Part shown: positions 6,804 to 15,647 of the stretch, in pieces | Numbering within the stretch: the stretch's first letter is position 1 | Layout: each line of letters starts with the position of its first letter | Assembly (NCBI GenBank): GCA_003583745.1 | Contig: QXPY01000007.1 | Location: 1 to 64,000, forward strand | Length of the DNA: 64,000 bases | Direction: 5' to 3' | Source: Rhodocyclales bacterium GT-UBC | Lineage (GTDB): Bacteria > Pseudomonadota > Gammaproteobacteria > Burkholderiales > Rhodocyclaceae | Notes under the pieces: generated by a model | Seen by the model: only the letters and a program-made list of their open reading frames with translations | What the model was told of the DNA's origin: nothing | Databases searched by the model: none | Translations under genes and position numbers: made by a program

Positions 6804-8114
6804 TTACTGCAACTCTTCCAGACGAATCCGTTTTACCTTGCCCTTTTGCGCTTTCAGACCTTCAATCTTGACAATCGCGGCGTCCGCTGCGCTTTCCTTG
6901 CAAACATGGGTGAGGATGATAATGTCGGTCTCGCCCTCGCCTTCTTCCGGCTCGCGCTGCAGCATGGCATCGATCGAGATCGCCTGGTCGGCCAGGATGC
7001 GCGTGACATCAGCCAGCACACCCGGCTTGTCTTCAACACGCAGGCGCAGGTAGTAGCCGGTTTCGATCTCGCTCATCGGCAGGATCGGCAGATCGGACAT
7101 CGCATGCGGCTGGAAAGCCAGGTGCGGAACACGGTGGGCGGCATCGGCCGTAGCCAGGCGGGTGACATCGACCAGGTCGGCAATCACCGCCGAGGCGGTC
7201 GGCTCGGCACCGGCGCCCTTGCCGTAATACATCGTCGCACCAACGGCATCACCCTTGACCAGCACGGCATTCATCGCCCCTTCAACGTTGGCGATCAGGC
7301 GCTTGGCCGGGATCAGCGTCGGGTGAACCCGCAACTCGATACCGCTTTCGCGGCGCTTGGCGATCCCCAACAGTTTGATACGATAGCCAAGTTGCTCGGC
7401 GTAAGTGATATCGGATGCTTCCAGCTTGGTGATGCCCTCAACGTAGGATTTGTCGAACTGGACCGGAATACCGAAGGCAATGGAAGCAATCAGCGTCGCC
7501 TTGTGCGCGGCGTCCACCCCCTCAATGTCGAAAGTCGGGTCGGCTTCGGCGTAGCCCAGGCGCTGTGCCTCCTTGAGCACTTCATCGAAGGACAGCCCCT
7601 TGTCGCGCATTTCCGAAAGGATGAAATTGGTCGTACCGTTGATGATGCCGGCCGCCCACTCGATGCGATTGGCGCTCAGGCCTTCGCGCAGCGCCTTGAT
7701 GATGGGGATGCCGCCAGCCACCGCAGCCTCGAAGGCAACCATGACGCCCTTCTGTTGAGCGGCGGTGAAGATCTCAGTGCCGTGCACGGCCAACAAGGCC
7801 TTGTTGGCGGTCACGACATGCTTGCCATTGGCGATTGCCTGCATGACCAGTTCCTTGGCCACGCCGTAGCCGCCGATCAGTTCGACAACGATATCGATTT
7901 CCGGGTCGGAGACCAGCGAAAAAGCGTCATCGGTTACCCGGGCAGCCCCACCCGTCACTTGCTTGGCCAGCTCGACGTTCTTGTCAGCCACGGCAGTAAT
8001 TCGAATCGGACGGCCAGCGCGGCGGGTAATTTCTTCCGCATTGCGATTAAGAACGGTCCAGGTGCCACCGCCGACGGTGCCGATGCCGATTAGGCCAACA
8101 TTGATGGGTTTCAT
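6804..8114 (-). CDS. hom: Homoserine dehydrogenase with C-terminal ACT domain
   Basis: A 436-residue NAD(P)-dependent homoserine dehydrogenase (aspartate-semialdehyde to homoserine; threonine and methionine synthesis). It has the Rossmann motif GLIGIGTVGGG at residues 7-17, NKALLA of the cofactor domain, and the catalytic region GIINGTTNFILSEM and GYAEADPTFDIEGVDAAHK. A C-terminal ACT domain (about 350-430) should give threonine feedback control. It starts 2 bp after the alaA stop, so the two genes are translationally coupled. Threonine synthase (thrC), which often follows, is absent: a terminator closes the operon. Confidence 0.96.
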   Translation of the reverse strand: MKPINVGLIGIGTVGGGTWTVLNRNAEEITRRAGRPIRITAVADKNVELAKQVTGGAARVTDDAFSLVSDPEIDIVVELIGGYGVAKELVMQAIANGKHVVTANKALLAVHGTEIFTAAQQKGVMVAFEAAVAGGIPIIKALREGLSANRIEWAAGIINGTTNFILSEMRDKGLSFDEVLKEAQRLGYAEADPTFDIEGVDAAHKATLIASIAFGIPVQFDKSYVEGITKLEASDITYAEQLGYRIKLLGIAKRRESGIELRVHPTLIPAKRLIANVEGAMNAVLVKGDAVGATMYYGKGAGAEPTASAVIADLVDVTRLATADAAHRVPHLAFQPHAMSDLPILPMSEIETGYYLRLRVEDKPGVLADVTRILADQAISIDAMLQREPEEGEGETDIIILTHVCKESAADAAIVKIEGLKAQKGKVKRIRLEELQ

Positions 8115-8116
8115 GT

Positions 8117-9361
8117 TCAGTCTTTGCTAGGTTGGTTGGTGTTATGACGTTTGCGATAGTTTTCGAGGAAACGAGCAATACGGGCAATTGCCTCGCGCAG
8201 ATCATCCTCGTGTGGCAGGAAGACCAGACGGAAGTGATCCGGATGCGTCCAGTTAAAGCCGGTCCCTTGGACCAGCAATACTTTTTCTTCCTGCAGCAGT
8301 TCCGAGATGAACTGCTGGTCGTTCTTGATCGGGTAGATCACCGGATCGAGTCGCGGGAACATATACAGCGCAGCCTTGGGCTTGACGCAGGAAACCCCCG
8401 GAATGGCGGTTATCAACTCGTGCGCGATATCGCGCTGGCGCCGCAAGCGGCCGCCTTCCTTGATCAGGTCATCGATACTCTGATAGCCGCCCAACGCCGT
8501 CTGGATGCCGTGCTGGCCGGGCGCATTAGCGCACAGCCGCATCGAGGCCAGCATGTCGAGTCCCTCGATATAGTCCTTGGCATGACGCTTGTCGCCGGAA
8601 ACCACCATCCAGCCGGCACGGTAGCCGCAGGAACGATAGTTTTTCGACAAGCCGTTGAAGGTGATCATTAGCACATCGTCAGCCAGCGAAGCGATCGAGG
8701 TGTGCTTGGCATCGTCATACAACACTTTGTCGTACACTTCGTCGGCATAGATCGTCAGGTGATGCTTGCGAGCGATATCGATGATCTCGTGCAGCAGGTC
8801 ATCCGGATACAGCGCCCCGGTTGGGTTGTTCGGATTGATCAGCACGATCGCCTTGGTATGGGCGTTGATCTTGCTACGAATATCATCCAGATCAGGCAAC
8901 CAACCCTTGCTCTCGTCACAGACATAATGCTTCGGCGTACCCCCGGACAAACTGATCGCCGCCGTCCACAACGGATAGTCCGGTGCCGGAACCAGCACCT
9001 CGTCACCGGCGTCGAGCAGCGCGTTCATCGCCATCACGATCAGTTCAGAAACGCCATTTCCAACGTAGATATCGTCCAGCGTCACACCCTTGATGCCTTT
9101 TTGCTGGGTGTAATGCATGATCGCCTTGCGCGCCGCGAAGATCCCTTTGGAATCCGTGTAACCCGCCGCATTAGGCAGATTGCGGATCATGTCCTGCTGA
9201 ATTTCTTCAGGCGAATCAAAGCCGAATGCGGCGAGATTGCCGATATTCAGCTTGATGATCTTGTGACCCTCTTCCTCCATTTGCTTGGCCTTCTGCAGCA
9301 CGGGGCCGCGAATGTCATAGCAAACGTTGGCGAGCTTGGCGGATTTCTTGATCTGTTTCAT
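8117..9361 (-). CDS. alaA: Glutamate-pyruvate (alanine) aminotransferase AlaA
   Basis: A PLP-dependent class I aminotransferase of about 414 residues, very close to E. coli AlaA (CYDIRGPVLQKAKQMEEEGH, LNIGNLAAFGFD, GYTDSKGIFAARKAIM, VPAPDYPLWTAA, INPNNPTGA, and FNGLSKNYRSCGYRAGW with the PLP lysine). It converts pyruvate and glutamate to alanine and 2-oxoglutarate. Start codon: ATG at 9361 is preferred; GTG at 9367 (two codons earlier) is possible, and neither has a strong ribosome site. It is the first gene of the alaA-hom pair, a common Betaproteobacterial arrangement. Confidence 0.95.
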   Translation of the reverse strand: MKQIKKSAKLANVCYDIRGPVLQKAKQMEEEGHKIIKLNIGNLAAFGFDSPEEIQQDMIRNLPNAAGYTDSKGIFAARKAIMHYTQQKGIKGVTLDDIYVGNGVSELIVMAMNALLDAGDEVLVPAPDYPLWTAAISLSGGTPKHYVCDESKGWLPDLDDIRSKINAHTKAIVLINPNNPTGALYPDDLLHEIIDIARKHHLTIYADEVYDKVLYDDAKHTSIASLADDVLMITFNGLSKNYRSCGYRAGWMVVSGDKRHAKDYIEGLDMLASMRLCANAPGQHGIQTALGGYQSIDDLIKEGGRLRRQRDIAHELITAIPGVSCVKPKAALYMFPRLDPVIYPIKNDQQFISELLQEEKVLLVQGTGFNWTHPDHFRLVFLPHEDDLREAIARIARFLENYRKRHNTNQPSKD

Positions 9362-9484
9362 GAACACGTCCGGGAAGCGGCAGGCTATCTCAATTGGACA
9401 GAACGCCGTACACCAAAAGGTATAATCCTACTTTAATCGTATGGTGCACCGCAATTTTAGCGGCCCTCTCGGACAAATATCGAC

Positions 9485-9865
9485 GTGAAACTCCATCAAT
9501 CGCTCACCGCCGGCCTCAATATTTTTACTGCTTACGGAGAAGGATATGTCGCTGTAAACAACGAAAAGCATCACAAAAATCTGATTCTGCTGCCGGACGC
9601 GATCATTCAGAACTGGTCGAGCGCCACAGTGGAGACGCTTGCCGAAACCGATATGCAGAAACTTCTAGAACTCGGCACGGAAATCATCCTGCTCGGCACC
9701 GGCAACCGCTTGCGCTTTCCTTCGGGAGCACTGCTCCGCCCCTTTGCGCCAGCCGGCATCGGTGTGGAGGTCATGGACCTGCAGGCCGCCTGCCGGACCT
9801 ACAACATCCTGGTAGCCGAAGGCCGCAAGGTAGCAGCTGCATTGTTGTTTGACGATGCAAGTTGA
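9485..9865 (+). CDS. Mth938/DUF498 domain protein
   Basis: A 126-residue protein with the Mth938-like alpha/beta domain found in archaeal MTH938, bacterial Xcc1710 and human NDUFAF3/AAMDC. Visible signatures are LLPDAIIQNW, LLELGTEIILLGTGNRLRFP and GIGVEVMDLQAACRTYNILVAEGRKVAAALL. No catalytic residues are known. The bacterial role is undefined; mitochondrial NDUFAF3 assists complex I assembly. It is monocistronic, facing away from alaA. Confidence 0.85.
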   Translation: MKLHQSLTAGLNIFTAYGEGYVAVNNEKHHKNLILLPDAIIQNWSSATVETLAETDMQKLLELGTEIILLGTGNRLRFPSGALLRPFAPAGIGVEVMDLQAACRTYNILVAEGRKVAAALLFDDAS

Positions 9866-9921
9866 ATTCGGTCAATACAACAAAATTTAACGTTTTGCTA
9901 ACCGTGAACTGCGCCGGCGAA

Positions 9922-10710
9922 TCAATCTAGCTTCTTCAGGTACTCTTTGGTGAATACCTTATCCGGAAGATCACGCAACTTCATGTCGCTATATTCGAGC
10001 ACGGACTTCTCTCCACTCCGCAGGGCATCCTCCATGACCAGTCGTGTCGGACGAACCCGCCCGGCAAGTGTCTGAAAATTCTCGTAGCTACATTTTTTCA
10101 GCAAGCGATTGGAAAGCGAATAAAACTCGGCTTTGTAAGGCCAAAGCGTTTTTTCGTTCACCCAATATACGACGCGCTGATAAGTCACGCCGCGATCAAC
10201 TGCAACCAATTCCAGAACATGGTATTTGTCATTACCAATAGTTTCACTGCGAAGGAGCTTCGGATTGTAGTCCCCGGAAAAATTGGCCCTGGCCAAGTCT
10301 CCATTCGCCACCTGCCCCGTGAGTCTCTGTGACAAAGAAAGCCGGACCGGTTGCGATACTTCGGGTAGAAACACCCACAAATCCCGCCCCTTCATCAAGA
10401 TAATCTGCCCGCGCTCGGCAGCCGGTTCGGTCACCATAACAACCGTATTTTCGTTGCCTTTAGACAACACGCGAAACTTGTGCAGATCCGCATCCTTATC
10501 CGGCCGAGTCGTATTGATGACGATATCGACCTGAAATCCCTCTGCCGGAAAGCGCACTTTGTCCGCCTTGTCCACGATGCTTCGTGCCAATGCGTCATCA
10601 GCCCCCGACATTTCGGCAGAACCCGTGGGAAGCGATTGGGCAACGGAAAAGGCACTCGACAAAAGCATAAATAATGCGCCGATGCCGCCGGCGATTCTAT
10701 TGCGTACCAT
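9922..10710 (-). CDS. LolA-like outer membrane lipoprotein-sorting protein
   Basis: A 262-residue exported protein. The ATG at 10710 has a strong GGAGG ribosome site and opens a signal peptide (VRNRIAGGIGALFMLLSSAF, cleaved near SVAQS). The mature part has the LolA/LolB-like half-barrel pattern seen in 'outer membrane lipoprotein-sorting' family proteins: IVDKADKVRFP, FRVLSKG, GQIILMKGRDLWVFLPEVSQPVRLSLSQRL, YHVLEL, RVVYWVNEKTLWPYKAEFYS, MKLRDLPDKVFTKEYLKKL. Such proteins carry lipids or lipidated cargo across the periplasm. It is divergent from an ABC ATPase, with barrel and FtsX permease genes next door, suggesting it is the periplasmic shuttle of one export system. Confidence 0.8.
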   Translation of the reverse strand: MVRNRIAGGIGALFMLLSSAFSVAQSLPTGSAEMSGADDALARSIVDKADKVRFPAEGFQVDIVINTTRPDKDADLHKFRVLSKGNENTVVMVTEPAAERGQIILMKGRDLWVFLPEVSQPVRLSLSQRLTGQVANGDLARANFSGDYNPKLLRSETIGNDKYHVLELVAVDRGVTYQRVVYWVNEKTLWPYKAEFYSLSNRLLKKCSYENFQTLAGRVRPTRLVMEDALRSGEKSVLEYSDMKLRDLPDKVFTKEYLKKLD

Positions 10711-10762
10711 GCCTAACCTCCTGCAATATAATGAAATCTTTGATGCCCCCAGCAAACTTCCG

Positions 10763-11527
10763 ATGAGTGTCGTCCGCATTGAGCACGTTCACAAGCAATA
10801 CCAACTGGGCGAACAGACCATCACCGCGCTTCATGATATTACATGGTCAATTGACGCAGGGGTCTTTCTGGCCATTTCCGGCCCATCGGGCAGTGGCAAA
10901 ACCACGCTCCTGAACCTGATTGGTTGTATCGACAAGCCTAGCCAGGGCAAGATCTTCATCAACGAAGAAGATGTATCTGAAAAATCTCCCAACCAACTGG
11001 CTGACCTAAGAGCCCGCTCGATTGGCTTCGTTTTCCAGACATTCAATCTTCTACCGGTTCTTTCAGCAGCTGAAAATGTCGAATTTCCACTACTAAGACG
11101 CCCGGATCTGACCGCCGCGGATCGCAAGAAACGGGTTGGCTACTTCCTCGACATTGTTGGCCTGGGAAAGTTTGCAGACCATCGCCCCAATCAGCTGAGT
11201 GGCGGACAACGACAACGTGTGGCAATTGCCCGGGCGTTGGCAATCAAGCCCAGCATTGTTCTTGCCGATGAACCGACAGCAAACCTCGACAAGGCAAATG
11301 GCCGGGAGATTCTCCGCCTGATGAAGCAGATCAATCGCCATTTGGGCACGACCTTCATCTTTTCGACTCACGATCAAAAAGTGATCGACCATGCCGACCG
11401 ACTGGTTCAAATGGAAGATGGCCGAATCACGGCCTTCGGCATCCGAAATGAAGCGGCCCAATCATGGAATATCGCGAAAGCCCGCAACTCTGCCCCTTCG
11501 ATCACCGACGAATCCATCGCCAATTAG
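10763..11527 (+). CDS. LolD/MacB-type ABC transporter ATP-binding protein
   Basis: A 254-residue ATPase of the LolD/MacB/FtsE subgroup: Walker A GPSGSGKTT, Q-loop FVFQTFNLLPVLSAAENV, signature LSGGQRQRVAIARAL, Walker B IVLADEPTANLD and H-loop STHD. The ATG at 10763 begins at the expected N-terminus (VVRIEHVHKQY) though its ribosome site is weak. The last 30 residues extend past the usual end. Its permease partners are almost certainly the two FtsX-type genes at 12926-15366, encoded on the other strand. The barrel gene follows 11 bp downstream. MacB-like systems act as mechanotransmitters that extract or export lipidic cargo. Confidence 0.9.
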   Translation: MSVVRIEHVHKQYQLGEQTITALHDITWSIDAGVFLAISGPSGSGKTTLLNLIGCIDKPSQGKIFINEEDVSEKSPNQLADLRARSIGFVFQTFNLLPVLSAAENVEFPLLRRPDLTAADRKKRVGYFLDIVGLGKFADHRPNQLSGGQRQRVAIARALAIKPSIVLADEPTANLDKANGREILRLMKQINRHLGTTFIFSTHDQKVIDHADRLVQMEDGRITAFGIRNEAAQSWNIAKARNSAPSITDESIAN

Positions 11528-11538
11528 ACGGAACCAAC

Positions 11539-12894
11539 GTGAATTCATTTCAGCGCCTGCTCATATCGCTCATTCCATTTGCCCTACACGTTTCTCCCGC
11601 CATCGCGGAAGACGACTTTCTCGATCGCGACAGCCTGTTTGGCGACGAACCGGCCTTGGCTCGCACCAAGCCGGTGCAGGAGACATCCCCAAAAATCAAG
11701 GGGTTTATTCAATTTGAAGCGGCAAGAACGACTGCGGACCCTGAGCACTGGTCGAAACTTCGCTCACGCATTGACCTTGGCAGCAACGGCAAGCTTGGTG
11801 ACAACCTGAAATGGAAGTTGGGCGCGCGTTTTGATTACGATTTCGCCTATAACATCAATGATTTCTACAATCAGGATGTGAAGCGCAATCAGCGGTCGAA
11901 TTTCGAACTGCGCGAAAATTATCTCGACTTCAGCCACGGCGACTGGGATTTCCGATTCGGCCGTCAGCATGTTGTGTGGGGCGAAATGGTGGGGTTGTAC
12001 TTCGCTGACGTCGTATCAGCACGAGATCAACGTGAATTTATTCTTTCCGAATTCGACCAGATGCGAATTCCGCAGTGGGCTGCCCGCGCCGAATATTTCG
12101 CAGGAGATATCCACGCCGAAGCCCTTTGGATCCCTGTTGCCAGCTACGACAACATAGGAAAACCCGGATCCGAGTTTTTCCCATATCAACCAGTCGCACC
12201 CGGCTTTCAAAGCCAATACCGCCAGGAACTCCGGCCCGAACGCAATGCTGAGAACATGAACTACGGACTCAGGTTGTCGACCCTGAAAAACGGCTGGGAT
12301 GTTTCGGGCTTTTACTACCGTAGCACCGACATCAATCCGACCTTTTATCGCGACATCATCGTTGCACCAACGCCTACTTACGTTTTCCAGGCAAGACATG
12401 ACCGAATTCATCAACTCGGCGGCACCGTCGCCAAGGATCTGGGTGACATCATCCTGAAAGGCGAAGCTGTCTACACCAAAGGTCGCAGCTTTACCGTTTT
12501 GAACACAGCGGATTCAGATGGCGTCGCCCAGCAAAACACGCTCGACTGGGCCCTCGGATTGGATTTCAACCTTCCCGCAGACACTCGTCTCAATGTCCAG
12601 GTATTTCAGCGGCAGTTTTTCAACTACAACACCGACCTGATTTCGGATAAGCGAGAAAATGGTTACAGCCTTTTGCTGAATAGAAAGTTCTTTAGCGACT
12701 GGGAGGCACAGGCTCTGTTCATCTCAAGTAGCAACCGCCCAGACTGGCTGTTCCGTCCTCGTGTAACCTGGAATTTTGAACGGAATTGGCGCCTGCTATT
12801 CGGCGCAGATATTTTCAAGGGACCGGAACTCGGCATGTTTGGGCGGTATGACAAACAAGATCGAGCCTACTCCGAAATTCGTTACAGTTTCTGA
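11539..12894 (+). CDS. Outer-membrane beta-barrel protein (DUF1302-like)
   Basis: A 451-residue predicted outer-membrane barrel. The GTG at 11539 starts a signal peptide (MNSFQRLLISLIPFALHVSP, ending AIAED). The rest is alternating amphipathic strands rich in aromatic girdles and ends RAYSEIRYSF with the C-terminal aromatic typical of BAM substrates. FELRENYLDFSHGDWDFRFGRQHVVWGE is characteristic of DUF1302-type barrels. It follows the ABC ATPase by 11 bp, so the two are cotranscribed. It is probably the outer-membrane exit or acceptor for the neighbouring LolA-like/ABC/FtsX system. Substrate unknown. Confidence 0.78.
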   Translation: MNSFQRLLISLIPFALHVSPAIAEDDFLDRDSLFGDEPALARTKPVQETSPKIKGFIQFEAARTTADPEHWSKLRSRIDLGSNGKLGDNLKWKLGARFDYDFAYNINDFYNQDVKRNQRSNFELRENYLDFSHGDWDFRFGRQHVVWGEMVGLYFADVVSARDQREFILSEFDQMRIPQWAARAEYFAGDIHAEALWIPVASYDNIGKPGSEFFPYQPVAPGFQSQYRQELRPERNAENMNYGLRLSTLKNGWDVSGFYYRSTDINPTFYRDIIVAPTPTYVFQARHDRIHQLGGTVAKDLGDIILKGEAVYTKGRSFTVLNTADSDGVAQQNTLDWALGLDFNLPADTRLNVQVFQRQFFNYNTDLISDKRENGYSLLLNRKFFSDWEAQALFISSSNRPDWLFRPRVTWNFERNWRLLFGADIFKGPELGMFGRYDKQDRAYSEIRYSF

Positions 12895-12925
12895 GAGCAT
12901 CAACAAGCCCAGAATCGCAAGCAGC

Positions 12926-14146
12926 CTAGACCCATTGCCGAAGAGCATCGACAACCGATGTCCTGACCACACGCAGCGCCGGGAAAAGGGATGCGAAGAC
13001 AGTAGCCAGAAAACCGATTGAAAATGCCCTCAGCACTTCCAATGGCACAACCCGGATACTCGCCATATACCCTAGATTGGCATTAGGTGGTGGGGGCATA
13101 GGAATTCCGATGGCGGAAACCACGTGGGCGATTCCCCCCCCCAAGACACATCCCACAACACCACCGATAGCGCCCAACAGAACACTCTCGGCAATGATCA
13201 ATCGAAAAACATCAAGCTGCCTTCCTCCAACCGCCATCATGGTGCCAAACTCACCTACGCGCTCAAAAATACTCATATTGACGCTGTTGGCAACACTGAG
13301 CAAAACCATGGCGAGAATAACCAATTGCAAGAAGCCGAATTGTTGTTGATATAGTGCGATTGTTTTCTCGTAGAAATCATTCAACTGCACCCAGGTTCTG
13401 ACCTCCAGGCCACCTGGTGCCAATAACTCCTCCAGTCGCCCAGCGATAGAAAAAGTATCCGCGGTATTATGCAGAGAAATAACAAAAGTATTAACACCTG
13501 CAGTACCCAGCAATTCTTGGGCAGCTGAAACCGGAATGCGTACAGCCCGCTCGTCAAAATCCTTAGAAAAGCTCTGAAACACGCCGACAACCTCAAATTC
13601 AAGCGTGTTCAGCGCCCCCTCCGGGGTATTCATCAACAGGGAAATCCGCTCCCCAGGACTAACCTTCAAAGCTTTTGCAACGCCTTGGCCTAGCGTGATT
13701 CCAAACGGATCGTTATCCGCTAGCTGCCTCCCCTCGGTTATGTGCATGAAACTGCCGAGGCGCGCTTCCTTGTCTGCCTCAACACCTTCGACGATGATTG
13801 GCCAGTCAGTACGACCATTGTTCAGCAACCCGGAGAAATTGACTCTCACCGACACATCTGCCACTCCCGGAATAGCGGCAACCTTTTTACGGATTTCTTC
13901 GGGCCCGGTCAGCAAGTACTTTTCCGGAAAGCGCGACCCATAGGTGAAATAGCCCTTCTTGACGATTTGCAAATGACCGGACTGCGAGTGAATCAATGCC
14001 TCCCCCAACTGGACAAAGATATCTTGTATAAATCCGCCACTTAAAATGAGCCCGACAACGCCGAAAACAATTGCGGCAAGGGTCATCGCCGTCCTGATTT
14101 GTTGGCGAAAAATATTACGCGCAGCAAGCTTGAACAATGCAGTCAT
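12926..14146 (-). CDS. FtsX/LolC-type ABC transporter permease (second of two)
   Basis: A 406-residue MacB/LolC-type permease. It has an N-terminal membrane helix (RTAMTLAAIVFGVVGLILSG), a large periplasmic MacB-PCD domain (about 45-265), and three C-terminal helices from about 275 with the FtsX signature (SIFERVGEFGTMMAVGG). The start overlaps the stop of the upstream permease gene by 4 bp (14143-14146), so translation is coupled. It faces the barrel gene tail to tail across 31 bp. The two permeases should form a heterodimer served by the ATPase at 10763. It resembles LolC/LolE in outline but lacks the usual lolCDE gene order. Confidence 0.87.
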   Translation of the reverse strand: MTALFKLAARNIFRQQIRTAMTLAAIVFGVVGLILSGGFIQDIFVQLGEALIHSQSGHLQIVKKGYFTYGSRFPEKYLLTGPEEIRKKVAAIPGVADVSVRVNFSGLLNNGRTDWPIIVEGVEADKEARLGSFMHITEGRQLADNDPFGITLGQGVAKALKVSPGERISLLMNTPEGALNTLEFEVVGVFQSFSKDFDERAVRIPVSAAQELLGTAGVNTFVISLHNTADTFSIAGRLEELLAPGGLEVRTWVQLNDFYEKTIALYQQQFGFLQLVILAMVLLSVANSVNMSIFERVGEFGTMMAVGGRQLDVFRLIIAESVLLGAIGGVVGCVLGGGIAHVVSAIGIPMPPPPNANLGYMASIRVVPLEVLRAFSIGFLATVFASLFPALRVVRTSVVDALRQWV

Positions 14147-15366
14147 CGACTATGTCTCAAAGCATCAACAATTTGCATGCGAGAGGCTTTCCAGGCCGGG
14201 TAGAAACTCGCCACCAAAGAAGTCAACACAGCCATGACAAACGACTGCACCACCATCCACCACGTCACTGATATTTCAGCCGTATATCCGAAAGCCATAC
14301 CAGGTGGAGCCGGCATCGGAATTCCGATTGCCGAAATACCCATACCTGACAACCACCCGAGGAAAATGCCACTCACACCGCCGAAAACACCGAGAAATGC
14401 CCCCTCCATGAGAAAAAGTGACAAGACGCCTTGGCGTGTTTGACCAAGCGCCATCATCGTCCCGATTTCGGCTGTCCGCTCCATCACACTCATCATCAAC
14501 GAGTTGGCAATGCTCAACATGATGATCAGCGCAATAATCAACCGAACCACGTCTACTTGCTTTCCGAACAGCTCAGCAGTTTTGTTATAAAAATCGGCAA
14601 GATCAGACCACGGAATGACTGCCAGCCCAGAACCGTGGAAAATTCCTTCCAATTGCTTTACGACGCCTGAAGTTTGTTCTGTTTGCTCCAGCAACACTGC
14701 ATACGAATGTGCGCCGGACGCACGCAGCAATTGATGCGCCAACGATATCGGCACTCTCAGTGCTGAATCGTCATAAGCCTTGGTAACGGTTGCAAACAGA
14801 CCGACAACCCGGACCTCTGCGGCATTAACCCGACCATCAACCGTATTGACCATCAATACAACGACATCTCCTGGCACAATCCCAAGATTTGCTGCCAAAC
14901 CCTGACCGACAACAATTCCTTTAGCATCATCTGCACGCATATCGACACCGTCGGTAATCGTTACCGAACGACTTATCTCCTTCTCTTGAAGGGGCGCCAC
15001 CCCCTCGCCAATAAAGGAAACAGTTGCTTCACCATGACTCACCAAGCCGTTGAAAGACAGACGCGGCGCCACAACCTTAACACCGGGAACAGCCAACAGC
15101 CTGCTTACGTCTTCATCAGCCAGAGGAAACAGATAAGCCGCTGGATCTGCCCGCCCGGCATCGAGATAGCCATTTTTGAATAGACGAATATGCCCAAGCT
15201 GTGAATGAATCGTCGACTCCCGTCCAAAACGAAGATTCCATTCAATAAACCCCCCTGCAAGCAACAATGAGGTAATGCCTATGCAAATGGACAATACCGC
15301 AATGAAAGAGCGCCGCCTGTGGCGGACGACGTTGCGTAAAGCAAGAGAAATGTTTGGTGAAGTCAT
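14143..15366 (-). CDS. FtsX/LolC-type ABC transporter permease (first of two)
   Basis: A 407-residue permease, paralogous to the gene at 12926. It has an N-terminal helix (FIAVLSICIGITSLLLAGGF), a periplasmic MacB-PCD domain, and three C-terminal helices with SVMERTAEIGTMMALGQTRQ. Both paralogues share the FxxxS/TIHSQ..GH.. start of the periplasmic domain and an AIGIPMP.PP segment, pointing to a duplication. It is the first gene of the minus-strand pair. A possible -10 TATCAT with a poor -35 lies about 40 bp upstream, weakly supported. Likely partner of the ATPase at 10763. Confidence 0.87.
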   Translation of the reverse strand: MTSPNISLALRNVVRHRRRSFIAVLSICIGITSLLLAGGFIEWNLRFGRESTIHSQLGHIRLFKNGYLDAGRADPAAYLFPLADEDVSRLLAVPGVKVVAPRLSFNGLVSHGEATVSFIGEGVAPLQEKEISRSVTITDGVDMRADDAKGIVVGQGLAANLGIVPGDVVVLMVNTVDGRVNAAEVRVVGLFATVTKAYDDSALRVPISLAHQLLRASGAHSYAVLLEQTEQTSGVVKQLEGIFHGSGLAVIPWSDLADFYNKTAELFGKQVDVVRLIIALIIMLSIANSLMMSVMERTAEIGTMMALGQTRQGVLSLFLMEGAFLGVFGGVSGIFLGWLSGMGISAIGIPMPAPPGMAFGYTAEISVTWWMVVQSFVMAVLTSLVASFYPAWKASRMQIVDALRHSR

Positions 15367-15528
15367 ACCGCTAGCTTAGAGCAAGCGACGCCTTTTCGAA
15401 AGAAACATGCGAATGATAGAAATTGCTCACACCACGCATAAAAGGCACTGTCGGCATTTCTTACACATGGAATAAGTCACGTGCACAAACAAACTACAAT
15501 CAATTGATTTAATTAATTTTTTTAATTC
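15367..15528. other. A+T-rich divergent intergenic region upstream of the PEP-CTERM gene
   Basis: This stretch separates the permease pair from the PEP-CTERM gene. The right half (about 15500-15527) is almost pure A/T, including AATCAATTGATTT, close to an IHF site (WATCAANNNNTTR) with one mismatch. DNA bending there would fit the sigma-54 promoter just downstream. No gene seen. Confidence 0.35.
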
Positions 15529-15543
15529 TGGCACGAACTTCGC
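15529..15543 (+). promoter_or_regulatory. Sigma-54 (RpoN) promoter of the PEP-CTERM gene
   Basis: TGGCACGAACTTCGC matches the -24/-12 consensus TGGCACG-N4-TTGC with one mismatch and exact GG-N10-GC spacing. The start of transcription would fall near 15555, leaving a leader of about 90 bases. In Zoogloea-type bacteria, PEP-CTERM genes are controlled by RpoN with the PrsK/PrsR two-component system, and a prsK-like gene begins at 63589. Confidence 0.75.
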
Positions 15544-15647
15544 TTTAATTGGTGCGTCGCTAGCACTCAACATCAAGCCATTGGTGAGGATGCGACAGAA
15601 AGTACGAGCCGCATCCTTAACTTAACGACCAATTCAGGAGCCCCACA

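Noticed and set aside
6738-8093. A 451-codon open frame on the plus strand
   Set aside because: It is the exact antisense of hom, which has all family motifs; no ribosome site and no recognisable protein.
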